Part shown: positions 1 through 9,611 of the stretch, piece by piece | Layout of the letters: the number at the start of each line of letters is the position of its first letter | Position numbering within the stretch: position 1 is the first letter of the stretch | Source of the DNA: UBA1447 sp964568955 | GTDB lineage: Bacteria > Bacillota > Clostridia > Oscillospirales > Acutalibacteraceae | Assembly (NCBI GenBank): GCA_964568955.1 | Contig: CAZMSM010000001.1 | Coordinates: 62,001 to 126,000 of the forward strand | Length of the DNA: 64,000 bases | Direction: 5' to 3' | Program-made: the position numbers and the translations under genes | The notes under the pieces: model-generated | What the model was told of the DNA's origin: nothing | The model's database searches: none | Seen by the model: only the letters and a program-made list of their open reading frames with translations

Positions 1-42
1 GACTGCGAAAATTTTCTCGAAGCGAAAGAAAATGTTGTTTAA
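1..42 (+). CDS. C-terminal end of an unidentified upstream ORF (partial)
   Basis: Frame 1 is open from the window edge for 13 codons and stops with TAA at 40-42, giving a hydrophilic tail ending in KENVV. It is too short to identify. It may be the end of a real upstream gene, because the next gene's ribosome binding site follows about 40 bases later, but chance openness over 13 codons is quite possible. Confidence 0.3.
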   Translation, partial: DCENFLEAKENVV

Positions 43-92
43 AACGGATGAAAACTGTTAACGGTTATAGGAAATTATTTGAGGTTGTTTAT

Positions 93-3074
93 ATGACAGT
101 TAAAACAAAAAAAATAATGTTAGCAACAGCCGCTGTAGCTATGCTTTGCGTAGCTATGGCAACAGCTGTATTCTTAAGCGGTGGATTACATCATATATCC
201 GGTGTGTTTAACAGCGAAGTCGACACCACAACCGAAAGCCAAACACAAGCAACGACTATCCCTACCGTTGCAAGAGTAAAAACCGAAAGACCGGAAAAAA
301 TCAGAGGTGTATGGTTTACTGCGGGAATAGATTATTTAACAGACATAACCCTGACGGATGAGCAAACCGAAAGCGAGATTGCATCAAAAATTCAAGATAT
401 AAAATCAATGGGGTTTAACACCGTTTTTTTCGATTGGGAGTTGTCTACAGCCTCACGATTACTTGATAAAAACGATGATGGGTTGTCGCTTTTGGGGCTT
501 TGTCTCGAACACGCGCGAAAGAATAATTTATTTATCGTCGTTACATTGCCGATAAATGAATGCTTTTCTGACGGTGACGACAATAAGCCGGATAGGAGCA
601 AAGTTGAGGGTTTTGTCAAAACATATAACGCAGATGTCATCCTTGTTTCGGGCATAGAGGCATTACAAAGCAAGCTGACGGGGAAAACAACGACCGAAAT
701 TCAAGAAACCGTATCGGAATATCTGTCAACATTTTACTTGGCTGCATCATCCAGTGATGAATTGTTGCTTGTAGGCTCACTGGCGCTTGAAGATGATCCG
801 TTAACGCCAACTGTTATTCAAAATCTTGTTTCTACCAACGACAGCAATATCTTCTTGTTGGAATCATCTGTTTCAAACACGGCTGTCGATGCGAAGACAA
901 AGAAAACGCGTGAGGATAGCAAAAACACCTTAAACAAATTCGTCGGCAAGTACATATCCGGTCAAAAGATTGATGCACTGTTCTCCGGGAAAAAAGCCAA
1001 CGGTATTACTGACATTATCCACTGCATATCAGCAGGGGAAAACACCGACAACTCTTTTGGCACTGCCTTTCGTTGTTACTCTTTGATAAAAAACGATACC
1101 ACCGGATTAGCGAAAGCATTTTTGGAGCACTTAGAGAACCTTAACAAGAATGGATTTGGCAAAGTGTTTTCAGTTTTTAATCAAAAAAGCAACGAGATTA
1201 AAACGAACGAATCCAAAATTAATTTTACCGGCAACTGTGTTGCAAATTTACCATTGACTTGCAATGGCAAAAACATTGAAACCTCAAAAATCGGTGATTT
1301 TTCTGTTGATTATGATCTTACGCCGGGCGTGAATAATTTTGAATTTAAACAAGGGGATGCAAGCTATTCATACAAGGTCGTTTATGAAGTTGATATTTTA
1401 AAAAAAGTGTCACCAAAAGGCAATATTACCGCCCCCGGGGGAACGGTAATAGAAATTACTGCCGTTGCTTTAAAAAATGCTGAAGTATCTGTAACCATAA
1501 ACAAAAAAACACTTAAAATGAAACAGGGGACCGGTCTTGATTTAAACAATGAAAATGAAGATAAATCTCCGGATACATCCTCCGATTATGTAACTTATTA
1601 CGGTCAATATGTCTTGCCCAAAGGCGCAGCCGCTCAACAAAATCTTGGGACGGCCAGTGTTCAAGCAAAATATAATGGTTTAAGCAAAAAGCTCACCGGC
1701 GCAAAAGTTACAGTTACCGCAAATCCTCCTGTAACGGTGGTAGCGACGACAGAGCCTATCACAGAGCCTATCACGGAACCACAGAGCGTTGAAACAACAT
1801 CATCATCAACAACTCCTACAGAACCCACAACACCAACAACACCAACAACAATTCCAATTCCTACACAACTGCTTACGCCATATAATTACGCGGGAGTACC
1901 CGGCGTTTCAAGAATGTGTGAAATAATGGTTGGTCATTGCGAAGCAATGCCTTTTTCTCCGTTTAATAATGCTTCATATCCGCTTACAACACCGCTGCTT
2001 GCGGGTATGTTTGATTATATTGACGGCGAGTCCAGTTATGAAAAATATCTCTATTACCATTTACGCTCGGGGAAACGGGTGTACAGGGAGGAAGTAAAGG
2101 TAATAGGAAGTGGATACAATATGCCGCTCAACAAAATTCAAACACTAAACAGCTCAACAAAAAATGATACCGTAATAAACCTTGCGCTGACATGGAAAGT
2201 CCCGGTTAATGTCGTGGTGAAAGGACAAAATTACGCTAAAATAAACAGCAATAATTTCGAAGTTTGGAGTTTTACCGGTAACTGCATTGAATTCACTTTT
2301 TCATATACAGCACAAGCGTTGGGTGCGGTCGATGTTTCAGGCAGCAACATCATCAGTAGTGCCGAATGGTCAACAGACCCTGCCAAACAAACCTCTGCGC
2401 TAAGGCTGTATTTTAAAAGGACAGGTGTATTCTATGGTTATGACATTTCATACAATGAAGACGGAAGCTTTAAAATACTAATCAAGAACAAACCTTCCAA
2501 TGCCCTGTCAGGGTATAAGATAATGTTGGACCCGGGGCATGGTGGCAAAGACAGCGGCGCAATTTGCATTTCAACCACCCCCGCAAACATGAAGTATGAA
2601 AAGCATATTAATCTTGCCTTGGCATTAAAGATCAAACAAAGGCTTGAGTCAAACGGGGCTACAGTATTGATGACCCGTAGTAACGACAGCGCAGTTGAAG
2701 TGAATGACAGAAGGATAATGATTTATAACACGAAACCGGATTTGAATATCAGTATTCATTGCGACGGTTCAACCAATTCAAGTGTTTTCGGAACATCATC
2801 GTTCTATTATTATCCGCAATCTTTTCCTTTTGCAAACGCACTGCGTGAAGAGATACTGGCTTGTTATTCCAACAGTATACGCCCGACAAATGACAGGCAT
2901 ACGAAATATTCTCGATTTATGATTACGAGACTCGAGATTTGTCCGTCCATCCTAATTGAATATGGGTTTGTTACTAATTTGGAAGAATGCAGGTTATTAC
3001 AAAATGATGCAAATCAAAACAAACTTGCAGACGCAACGGTTCAAGGGATAATCAAATTTATAGCACAAAATTAA
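93..3074 (+). CDS. Exported glycosidase-like protein with C-terminal N-acetylmuramoyl-L-alanine amidase domain
   Basis: Predicted cell-wall hydrolase of 993 residues. ATG at 93 is chosen over an in-frame ATG at 48 because GAGG lies 8 bases before it. An N-terminal hydrophobic segment (about residues 7-30) is a signal peptide or anchor. The next region, beginning RGVWFT, resembles family-10-like glycosyl hydrolase (GHL10/DUF187) domains. A Thr/Pro/Glu-rich linker follows (about 552-590). The last 190 residues are an Amidase_3 domain with its zinc and catalytic residues present: H816 (DPGHGG), E836, H889 (SIHCDG) and E956. The amidase should cleave the peptide stem from muramic acid; the substrate of the first domain is unknown. 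The amidase call is firm, the N-terminal call moderate. Confidence 0.85.
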   Translation: MTVKTKKIMLATAAVAMLCVAMATAVFLSGGLHHISGVFNSEVDTTTESQTQATTIPTVARVKTERPEKIRGVWFTAGIDYLTDITLTDEQTESEIASKIQDIKSMGFNTVFFDWELSTASRLLDKNDDGLSLLGLCLEHARKNNLFIVVTLPINECFSDGDDNKPDRSKVEGFVKTYNADVILVSGIEALQSKLTGKTTTEIQETVSEYLSTFYLAASSSDELLLVGSLALEDDPLTPTVIQNLVSTNDSNIFLLESSVSNTAVDAKTKKTREDSKNTLNKFVGKYISGQKIDALFSGKKANGITDIIHCISAGENTDNSFGTAFRCYSLIKNDTTGLAKAFLEHLENLNKNGFGKVFSVFNQKSNEIKTNESKINFTGNCVANLPLTCNGKNIETSKIGDFSVDYDLTPGVNNFEFKQGDASYSYKVVYEVDILKKVSPKGNITAPGGTVIEITAVALKNAEVSVTINKKTLKMKQGTGLDLNNENEDKSPDTSSDYVTYYGQYVLPKGAAAQQNLGTASVQAKYNGLSKKLTGAKVTVTANPPVTVVATTEPITEPITEPQSVETTSSSTTPTEPTTPTTPTTIPIPTQLLTPYNYAGVPGVSRMCEIMVGHCEAMPFSPFNNASYPLTTPLLAGMFDYIDGESSYEKYLYYHLRSGKRVYREEVKVIGSGYNMPLNKIQTLNSSTKNDTVINLALTWKVPVNVVVKGQNYAKINSNNFEVWSFTGNCIEFTFSYTAQALGAVDVSGSNIISSAEWSTDPAKQTSALRLYFKRTGVFYGYDISYNEDGSFKILIKNKPSNALSGYKIMLDPGHGGKDSGAICISTTPANMKYEKHINLALALKIKQRLESNGATVLMTRSNDSAVEVNDRRIMIYNTKPDLNISIHCDGSTNSSVFGTSSFYYYPQSFPFANALREEILACYSNSIRPTNDRHTKYSRFMITRLEICPSILIEYGFVTNLEECRLLQNDANQNKLADATVQGIIKFIAQN
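1747..1860 (+). repeat. Short tandem repeats encoding a TEP/TPT linker
   Basis: Within the amidase gene, a direct repeat of agagcctatcac is followed by repeated caacaacac units. They encode repeated TEPI and TPT motifs, forming a Thr/Pro-rich spacer between the N-terminal region and the amidase half. Such spacers are usual in secreted Gram-positive wall enzymes. The unit number could vary between strains. Confidence 0.8.
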
Positions 3075-3109
3075 ACCTACTCTTAAGCGATAGGGGATAT
3101 ATAGCTGTT

Positions 3110-3976
3110 TTATTTAACACCGGGTTCAATAATTTCTGCTGACCACGAAAAAGAGAACTGTCCATTAACATCGAGGCTTTGAATCCCTCTTTTTTGCGAG
3201 ATGTCTTTTACAAGTTGATGGCTGTCATTGATCCCGTACCATGGCTCAATGCAAACATATGGAGCCGCAGGTTTTGCCCAAATTCCCAAAAAAGGCGCAT
3301 CGCCAAAATTAAAGTGAAGCTCCCGGCTATGCCCGGGACTTCTAAGTTTTACACAGGATGATTTATAACCGGACAAAAAAAGTGCATCGTTTATAAAAAT
3401 GTCTTTTGTTATTTCCAGTGATTTGGCGTTGTCAAGCAGAGGAAACTTTTCATCAATAATAATCGCTTTTTTGTCAATTCTTTCGGTTCGTATGGTTTCT
3501 TCTTTTTCAAATTCCAAAAAATCACCGATATTACAGTTAAAACCCGGATGGGCACCGATAGAAAAGAATATAGTTTTGTTATCTGTATTAATAACGCTGT
3601 GGGTTACCTTTATTTGATTGTCTTTAAGCTCGAATTTTATTTGCAATTCAAAATCGAAAGGAAAAACCAATAAAGTATTTTCGTTGCTAAAAAGAGAAAA
3701 AGTGACGCTCGAAGGCGCTTCATCCGTTAAAATAAACTCGCTTTTTGTTGCAAAGCCGTGCTTGGGCAAAAAATATTCTTTACCGTTATAATTGTATTTC
3801 CCTTGATATAGCTGCCCGATTATCGGGAAAAGAATGGGTGACCTACTGCTCCATATTTTAGGATCACCTTGCCATAAATACTCCACTCCACTGGTTTTTG
3901 ATTTAAGGGAATACAACTCAGCACCAAAACCATTGATCTGCGCACTTAAAAATTTGTTTTCAATTTTAACTATCAA
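3110..3976 (-). CDS. Aldose 1-epimerase family protein
   Basis: A 288-residue protein of the galactose-mutarotase-like fold, probably interconverting alpha and beta anomers of a hexose or a phosphorylated sugar in the cytoplasm. Family features visible are YLWQGDP and WSSRSPILFPIIG near the N-terminus, the GAHPGFN segment with the conserved His, and CIEPWYG near the C-terminus. The start is TTG at 3976-3974, with a strong GGAGG about 7 bases upstream on this strand. It is alone on the minus strand between the amidase gene and recJ, so context does not give its sugar. It resembles the LacX/YeaD-like branch more than classical GalM. Confidence 0.85.
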   Translation of the reverse strand: MIVKIENKFLSAQINGFGAELYSLKSKTSGVEYLWQGDPKIWSSRSPILFPIIGQLYQGKYNYNGKEYFLPKHGFATKSEFILTDEAPSSVTFSLFSNENTLLVFPFDFELQIKFELKDNQIKVTHSVINTDNKTIFFSIGAHPGFNCNIGDFLEFEKEETIRTERIDKKAIIIDEKFPLLDNAKSLEITKDIFINDALFLSGYKSSCVKLRSPGHSRELHFNFGDAPFLGIWAKPAAPYVCIEPWYGINDSHQLVKDISQKRGIQSLDVNGQFSFSWSAEIIEPGVK

Positions 3977-4140
3977 TATGACCCCTCCTGATTGGCATTG
4001 TCGAAACTTTCAAAAATTATATCAGCATATCTCGCTAAAAGCAAACCGAAAACATGACTTGTTGGGTGTTGACATATTACTGTTTGATTTGCCGGCCAGG
4101 CTTAAAAGGGCACGTTATGAGGACTTTGTGGGTAATCGTC

Positions 4141-4169
4141 TTGATTGTTGATATATATAGTGTTAAAAT
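4141..4169 (+). promoter_or_regulatory. Sigma-A promoter for recJ
   Basis: TTGATT (4141-4146) and TAAAAT (4164-4169) are separated by 17 bases, with TG one base before the -10 (extended -10). It lies about 30 bases upstream of recJ and faces the same way. Confidence 0.65.
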
Positions 4170-4199
4170 GATTTAATTGAAACTGAAGGAATGAATTGC

Positions 4200-6251
4200 T
4201 TGGTTAGAAAACAATGGAAAATAACCGAATATGACAAAGATTTAGCCGCGCAAATTGCACAGGACCATCACCTCAATCCTTTTACGGCATTGCTTGCGAC
4301 ATCAAGAGGACTGGTAGACGACAGCGATGTTTCTGCTTTTTTTAACGATTGTAACGATGAGCTAATGGACCCTTATGATTTACCGGATATGAAGGCCGCG
4401 GTATCAAGGCTCGAAAAAGCGATTGAAAATTTTGAATCGATACTGATTTTTGGGGATTATGATGCGGACGGTGTTACCGCAACCGCGCTCTTGTACGCCT
4501 ACCTTGAGGCAAGTGGCGCCAATGTGCAAGCCTTTATTCCTGACCGATTGACGCAGGGGTATGGTTTAAGCACGAATGTGGTAAACATTATAAAAGAAAA
4601 AGGGGCAAAAATAATTGTAACCGTCGATAACGGTATTAGTGCGATAGAGGAAGCGAAGCTTATTTCTTCCATGGGAATGGAACTGATTATTACCGACCAT
4701 CACAAACCAAAAGATGTTTTGCCTGATGCTGTTGCGGTAATTGATCCCCATCGTAAGGATTGCACCTGCGCCTTTGTGGATTTTGCGGGTGTGGGCGTTG
4801 CGTTTAAGCTTGTGTGTGCGCTTGACGGGGGCGACCCTTTCGATTTGCTTCAAGAGTTTGGAGACATCCTGGCAATTGGAACGGTTGGCGATATCGTCCC
4901 ACTTGTCGGTGAAAATAGGATTCTAGTAAAAAAAGGTATCGATGTCATCAACAATTCCCCGCGAATAGGTGTGCGTGCGTTACTCGCAGTCGCAGGTGTG
5001 GGGGATAGAACAATTAATTCGTCGAGCATTGCTTATGCACTTTGTCCGAGAATCAACGCGGCGGGCAGAATGGGGTCAGCGGAAAGAGCACTTGAATGCC
5101 TGCTTGCGGAAGATGAAAAGCATGCAGAAGAACTCGCGAGAGAAATAAATGACGAGAACATTCTTCGAAGAGAAATAGAGGAAGGCATTTCCAATAAAGT
5201 TGAACAGTTGTTTATCGATAATCCCAAGCGTAAATTTGACAGAATCATTGTTGTTGATGGAGATGAATGGCACAGCGGGGTCATTGGTATAGTCGCTTCC
5301 CGCCTTGCGCAAAAATACGGTCGCCCTTGCATGGTGATAGCAAAAGATGGCCTGTCAGCTCGAGGGTCCGGTCGTAGCATCGAGGGTTTCTCACTTTATA
5401 ATGCGCTTGAGGCCGTCTCCGGATTACTGACACATTTCGGTGGGCATCCCCTTGCCGCCGGATTTGAAATCTTGGTTGAAAATATCCCCGAGTTCAGACA
5501 GGCATTAAATGATTATGCGAAAAAAGTTAAAATGCCTTTTCCCATTCAAAGGATTGATTTTAAACTCAACCTAAAATCAGTGCAAACGGATCTCGTTGAT
5601 GCTGTGTCGACTTTTGAACCCTATGGGGCTAAAAATCCTCAACCGATATTCGGGCTTTTTGGAATGAGTCTTGAATCCATTCAGCCCGTTTCTCAAGGTA
5701 AACATACGCGCATACAAATATCAAAAGGGCAAAGTAAAACGAATGCAATTATTTTTAATTGTGCTACCGATGCTTTTCCCTATGAAAAAGGTGACATCGT
5801 TGATCTAGCCGTTACGCTGGAGAATAATGAGTACAAAGAAGTGTTGAGTGTAAATACACAGGTTCAAAATATACGAGTATCATCCCTCGATGAAGAGAAA
5901 CTGCTTTGCGGGTTTAGGCTGTATGAACGTTACAAGCGCGGGGAAAGGTTACCCGAGGACCGTCTTGATTCAATTTTCCCTGATCGGGACCTATTTGCAA
6001 GCATTTACAGGAGAATTAAGGATGATAACATTAACATAATCGACCCGGACACACTTTGTCGTAAAATACAAGATGACGGGGGCAAAATTGCGGCGGTTAT
6101 GATAGCGGTTGAGGTGATGCTTGAGATGGGCTTGATCTCGAAGAATGATAACGGAAAATTAATATCAAACGTTGTTAAAAGCAAAGTCAATCTTGAAGAT
6201 TCTCAAATTCTATATAGTTTAAAACAGCGTTTTATTACAGAAAAAGTATGA
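4200..6251 (+). CDS. recJ: Single-stranded-DNA-specific 5'-3' exonuclease RecJ
   Basis: RecJ degrades single-stranded DNA 5' to 3' in recombination and mismatch/base-excision repair. The DHH phosphoesterase motifs are complete: DYDADG at residues 86-91, VTVDNG, and D166-H167-H168. The DHHA1 part carries GRSIEGF and FGGHPLAAGF, followed by an OB-like domain and a C-terminal extension, 683 residues in all. An ATG at 4191 directly abuts the GAAGGA ribosome binding site, so it is poorly placed. The in-frame TTG at 4200, 9 bases from that site, is the likelier start. Rel follows 18 bases downstream, probably in one transcript. Confidence 0.95.
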   Translation: MVRKQWKITEYDKDLAAQIAQDHHLNPFTALLATSRGLVDDSDVSAFFNDCNDELMDPYDLPDMKAAVSRLEKAIENFESILIFGDYDADGVTATALLYAYLEASGANVQAFIPDRLTQGYGLSTNVVNIIKEKGAKIIVTVDNGISAIEEAKLISSMGMELIITDHHKPKDVLPDAVAVIDPHRKDCTCAFVDFAGVGVAFKLVCALDGGDPFDLLQEFGDILAIGTVGDIVPLVGENRILVKKGIDVINNSPRIGVRALLAVAGVGDRTINSSSIAYALCPRINAAGRMGSAERALECLLAEDEKHAEELAREINDENILRREIEEGISNKVEQLFIDNPKRKFDRIIVVDGDEWHSGVIGIVASRLAQKYGRPCMVIAKDGLSARGSGRSIEGFSLYNALEAVSGLLTHFGGHPLAAGFEILVENIPEFRQALNDYAKKVKMPFPIQRIDFKLNLKSVQTDLVDAVSTFEPYGAKNPQPIFGLFGMSLESIQPVSQGKHTRIQISKGQSKTNAIIFNCATDAFPYEKGDIVDLAVTLENNEYKEVLSVNTQVQNIRVSSLDEEKLLCGFRLYERYKRGERLPEDRLDSIFPDRDLFASIYRRIKDDNINIIDPDTLCRKIQDDGGKIAAVMIAVEVMLEMGLISKNDNGKLISNVVKSKVNLEDSQILYSLKQRFITEKV

Positions 6252-6269
6252 TGTACAGGAGGTAACCCG

Positions 6270-8459
6270 GTGAGCGACAAAGACAGCAGAGACGACGGAT
6301 ATTTACAACTTAAAGAAACGTTGAGCAAAAGCTACAAAAGTGAAGAAATCGCTTTGATTGACAAAGCATATTCATTTGCAAACGAAGCTCACGGTGGGCA
6401 GCTTCGCTATTCCGGCAAACTTTACATAAGCCACCCTGTCGCAGTTGCGCTTATTTTGGCTCAGCTGGGCATGGACGGGGCGTCGATTATTGCCGCAATA
6501 TTGCACGACACGGTGGAAGACACCCACGTAACTATTGAAGAGGTAAAGAGTGCTTTTGGCGACGAAATTGCTTCCTTGGTAGATGGCGTTACAAAACTCG
6601 GCAAAGTTCCGCTGTCAACAAAAGAAGAAGAGCAAGCGGAAAATATCCGAAAAATGCTTTTGGCGATGTCTCAAGATATCAGAGTCATTATTATTAAACT
6701 TGCGGACAGAATGCACAATATGCGTACCCTAAGTTTTATGCAACCCCAAAAAAGACGGGACAAAGCACTTGAAACGCTTGAAATATATGCACCCATTGCG
6801 CACAGACTTGGTATCAGAAATGTTAAAGAAGAACTTGAAGATTTGGCCATCGGCTTTTTAGACCCCATCGGTTATCACGAAATAGAACAGTCGCTTGAGG
6901 CGCAGAGTCAATCTCGCAAAGAGTTTTTAGAGGACATTAAATTACAGATAAGAGAAAGAATTGTGGAGATTGTTCCCGGTGTTGTCATAGAGGGACGTAT
7001 TAAAAGAGTTCATGGAATATATAGAAAAATGTATATTCAAAACAGAGAGTTCAATGAGATTTATGATATTTATGCTGTCAGGATAATTGTTGAAACGGAA
7101 ATGGATTGTTACAATTGCCTTGGATTAATTCACGATATGTTTCACCCGATACCGGGAAGGTTTAAGGACTATATCTCCACGCCGAAACCTAATATGTATC
7201 AGTCCCTGCACACGACGGTTATCAGTAATGAGGGAATCCCGTTTGAAGTGCAAATTCGTACCAAAGAAATGCACCGAACGGCCGAATACGGTATAGCCGC
7301 CCACTGGAAGTATAAATTGGGGTTAGGCGGCAGCGCTAAATTTGAAGAAAGATTAGCGTGGTTGATGCGGCTTATAGAAAGTCAAAAAGACTCCGAAGAT
7401 GTGGAAGAAATTATACGGACAATAAAAAGTGATTTAGCCCCTGAGGAAGTCTTTGTTTTCACACCCAAAGGGGATGTAATCAACCTTCCCTCCGGCGCAA
7501 CGGTTATTGACTTTGCATATGCCATACATTCCGCCGTGGGGAACAGAATGGTCGGCGCAAAAGTTGACGGAAGAATTGTCCCGATTGACTATAAAGTTAA
7601 AAACGGGGAGATTATTGAGGTTTTAACCTCACAACAGCAAAGTAAAGGGCCAAGCAAAGATTGGCTTAAAATTGTTAAAACAAGCGAAGCGAGAAACAAA
7701 ATCAGATCGTGGTTTAAAAAAGAGAGACGAGAGGAAAACATAGTCGAGGGCAAAATTGATGTTGACAGAGAGTTTAAACGCAATTATATTCGACTTACCG
7801 ATGAAGAGTATCAGGATTTTATCCAAAATATTGCGGAACGTCAGCACTGCAATACGGTGGACGATTTTTATGCAGCGATAGGGTACGGCGGAATTTCGAT
7901 CAATCGTATCATGCCACGCATAAAAGATGACTATTCGCGAATATACAAATCAACCGGTGCGCCGGAAGTTGTCATAACCCCCGAAAAGAAACAGCAAAAA
8001 AGCAGTGAAGGCGTCATTGTTGAAGGTATTGACAATTGCCTTGTTAAGTTGTCCAAATGCTGCAACCCTTTACCCGGAGATGAGATAATCGGATTTATTA
8101 CCAGGGGGCATGGTGTTTCAATCCATAAGCGTGATTGCAGCAATGTGCCAAAGTCTGTCTTAACCTCCAGCGAGCCCGACAGATGGCTCAATGCTTCATG
8201 GGATAAAGATGTGCGTGAGGAGTTTAAGTCCACACTGTTGATTTCCTGCTTAAACAGAGTTGGGATGTTGGCAGATATTTCCGGACAGCTTGCGGGTATG
8301 CATGTGATGATAAATGATGTTAACACGAGACATAGCAAGGATGGAAGAAGCGCTTTTAAAATGACAATCACCGTTAACGGCGTGGAACATATGAAAAGTG
8401 TAATCGCAAAACTAGAAAAAATTAAAGGCGTTTTAAGCGTTGAACGTGCAGGGGTATAA
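6270..8459 (+). CDS. rel: Bifunctional (p)ppGpp synthetase/hydrolase Rel
   Basis: This 729-residue enzyme makes and degrades the stringent-response alarmone (p)ppGpp from GTP/GDP and ATP. The order is standard: HD hydrolase domain with H79-D80 in HDTVED, synthetase domain with the RFKD signature (R297-D300) and NMYQSLHTT, TGS domain (about 395-455), a Cys-rich segment (KCCNPLPGD) and a C-terminal ACT domain. All catalytic blocks look intact, so both activities are expected. RFKD is the variant of bifunctional Rel enzymes. The start is GTG behind AGGAGG. It leads a rel-dtd-MBL-hemZ run common in Clostridia. Confidence 0.97.
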   Translation: MSDKDSRDDGYLQLKETLSKSYKSEEIALIDKAYSFANEAHGGQLRYSGKLYISHPVAVALILAQLGMDGASIIAAILHDTVEDTHVTIEEVKSAFGDEIASLVDGVTKLGKVPLSTKEEEQAENIRKMLLAMSQDIRVIIIKLADRMHNMRTLSFMQPQKRRDKALETLEIYAPIAHRLGIRNVKEELEDLAIGFLDPIGYHEIEQSLEAQSQSRKEFLEDIKLQIRERIVEIVPGVVIEGRIKRVHGIYRKMYIQNREFNEIYDIYAVRIIVETEMDCYNCLGLIHDMFHPIPGRFKDYISTPKPNMYQSLHTTVISNEGIPFEVQIRTKEMHRTAEYGIAAHWKYKLGLGGSAKFEERLAWLMRLIESQKDSEDVEEIIRTIKSDLAPEEVFVFTPKGDVINLPSGATVIDFAYAIHSAVGNRMVGAKVDGRIVPIDYKVKNGEIIEVLTSQQQSKGPSKDWLKIVKTSEARNKIRSWFKKERREENIVEGKIDVDREFKRNYIRLTDEEYQDFIQNIAERQHCNTVDDFYAAIGYGGISINRIMPRIKDDYSRIYKSTGAPEVVITPEKKQQKSSEGVIVEGIDNCLVKLSKCCNPLPGDEIIGFITRGHGVSIHKRDCSNVPKSVLTSSEPDRWLNASWDKDVREEFKSTLLISCLNRVGMLADISGQLAGMHVMINDVNTRHSKDGRSAFKMTITVNGVEHMKSVIAKLEKIKGVLSVERAGV

Positions 8460-8480
8460 TTATAAGGCAGGAGGAAAAAG

Positions 8481-8960
8481 ATGAAGGCCCTTGTTCAAAG
8501 AGTCCTTGGCTCTTGTGTTACGGTAGAAAACAAAATTGTGGGTGCCATTGATCATGGTTTTACGGTTTTACTGGGTGTTCATGAGGATGATACCGAAAAG
8601 CAAGCGAAACTCCTTGCCGCTAAAATAGCAAAGCTAAGAGTGTTCAATGATGACGACGGAAAAATGAATCTATCACTCCTACAAGTGAACGGTTCTGCTT
8701 TGGTTATTTCACAATTCACGTTATGTGCGGATTTGAAAAAGGGCAACAGACCATCGTTTGCCGATGCGGCACAAGCGGATAAAGCGATGGCCTTGTACAA
8801 GCTGTTTATTTGTGAACTCAAAGAGCAAGGCGTTATTGATGTTCAAGAAGGTGTTTTTGCCGCGGACATGAGAGTTAATATAATCAATGACGGACCGGTT
8901 ACCATTTTATTAGACACAGACATTTGGCAGAAAAATGAATTCGATAAAAACCCGGTGTAA
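8481..8960 (+). CDS. dtd: D-aminoacyl-tRNA deacylase
   Basis: Dtd removes D-amino acids (and glycine from mischarged tRNA-Ala), protecting translation. The 159-residue length is close to the usual size. The SQFTL motif and the NDGPVT motif, which supplies the cross-subunit Gly-cisPro screw of the active site, are both present, as is KGNRPSF. The start codon follows AGGAGG. It sits 21 bases after rel and 12 before an MBL-fold gene, so it is almost certainly co-transcribed with them. Confidence 0.96.
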   Translation: MKALVQRVLGSCVTVENKIVGAIDHGFTVLLGVHEDDTEKQAKLLAAKIAKLRVFNDDDGKMNLSLLQVNGSALVISQFTLCADLKKGNRPSFADAAQADKAMALYKLFICELKEQGVIDVQEGVFAADMRVNIINDGPVTILLDTDIWQKNEFDKNPV

Positions 8961-8972
8961 AGGAGATTCAAT

Positions 8973-9611
8973 ATGCTGATTAAAACAATACAACTTGGCC
9001 CAAACGAAGCTAATTGTTATATTATCATGGATAAAAAAAGCGGGAGCGCTGCTGTGGTTGACCCGGGCGGTTCCGAAAGTCGTTTAACAGCACAACTCAA
9101 AGAGCTTGCAATTAAAAAGTTGGACATCATTTTGCTCACTCATGGTCATTATGACCACTTGCTTGGAACGTATGATTTAAAGCAAACTTCGGGGGCTAAA
9201 ATTGCGATACATAAAAATGATGCATTGTGCCTTGAAGACGACAAAAAAAGTTTGGCTTTTCATATGGGGGACAACTTTCAAAAGTATGTAAAAGCAGATA
9301 TAAGCTTTGAGGACGGCATGAGTTTTACTGTTGGTGAAATGCTGTTGACTGTCATGCATACACCGGGGCACACGCTTGGCAGTGTTTGCTTTATCTGCGA
9401 AAAACACAAAGTGATTTTTTCAGGCGATACGTTATTTAAATATAATGTTGGCAGAACGGACCTTCCCGGTGGCAGTATGACGCAGCTGATGACTTCTATA
9501 AACAAGCTTTCGTCGCTAAAAGGCAATTATACCATCTATCCCGGGCACGGCCCGTCAACTACCTTGGATGAAGAACGAAAAAACAACCCATACATGAGGG
9601 GAATAGGATGA
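8973..9611 (+). CDS. MBL-fold hydrolase (glyoxalase II-like)
   Basis: A 212-residue metallo-beta-lactamase-fold hydrolase. The metal-binding motif THGHYDH is intact, and the later ligands appear in HTPGHT, SGDTLF and YPGHGP. The compact size, without the C-terminal helical domain of classical GloB, fits the YcbL/YqgX-type branch, which can hydrolyse S-lactoylglutathione-like thioesters; the true substrate here is unknown. AAGGAG precedes the ATG. Its stop overlaps the hemZ start by 4 bases (ATGA), implying translational coupling. Confidence 0.9.
   Translation: MLIKTIQLGPNEANCYIIMDKKSGSAAVVDPGGSESRLTAQLKELAIKKLDIILLTHGHYDHLLGTYDLKQTSGAKIAIHKNDALCLEDDKKSLAFHMGDNFQKYVKADISFEDGMSFTVGEMLLTVMHTPGHTLGSVCFICEKHKVIFSGDTLFKYNVGRTDLPGGSMTQLMTSINKLSSLKGNYTIYPGHGPSTTLDEERKNNPYMRGIG

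Noticed and set aside
1747..1860. Possible CRISPR-like or satellite array
   Set aside because: The repeats are short, adjacent and in frame, encoding a Thr/Pro linker; there are no spacers.
4071..4076. TTGACA as a -35 upstream of recJ
   Set aside because: No -10-like hexamer occurs 16-18 bases downstream (that position is GC-rich); the TTGATT/TAAAAT pair nearer the gene is better.
3834..4151. A 105-codon + strand open frame across the aldose-epimerase start and the gap before recJ
   Set aside because: It is mostly antisense to the epimerase gene, has no ribosome binding site, and shows no recognisable domain.
7931..8371. A 146-codon minus strand open frame inside rel
   Set aside because: It lies fully antisense to the conserved end of rel, and its composition matches a shadow frame.
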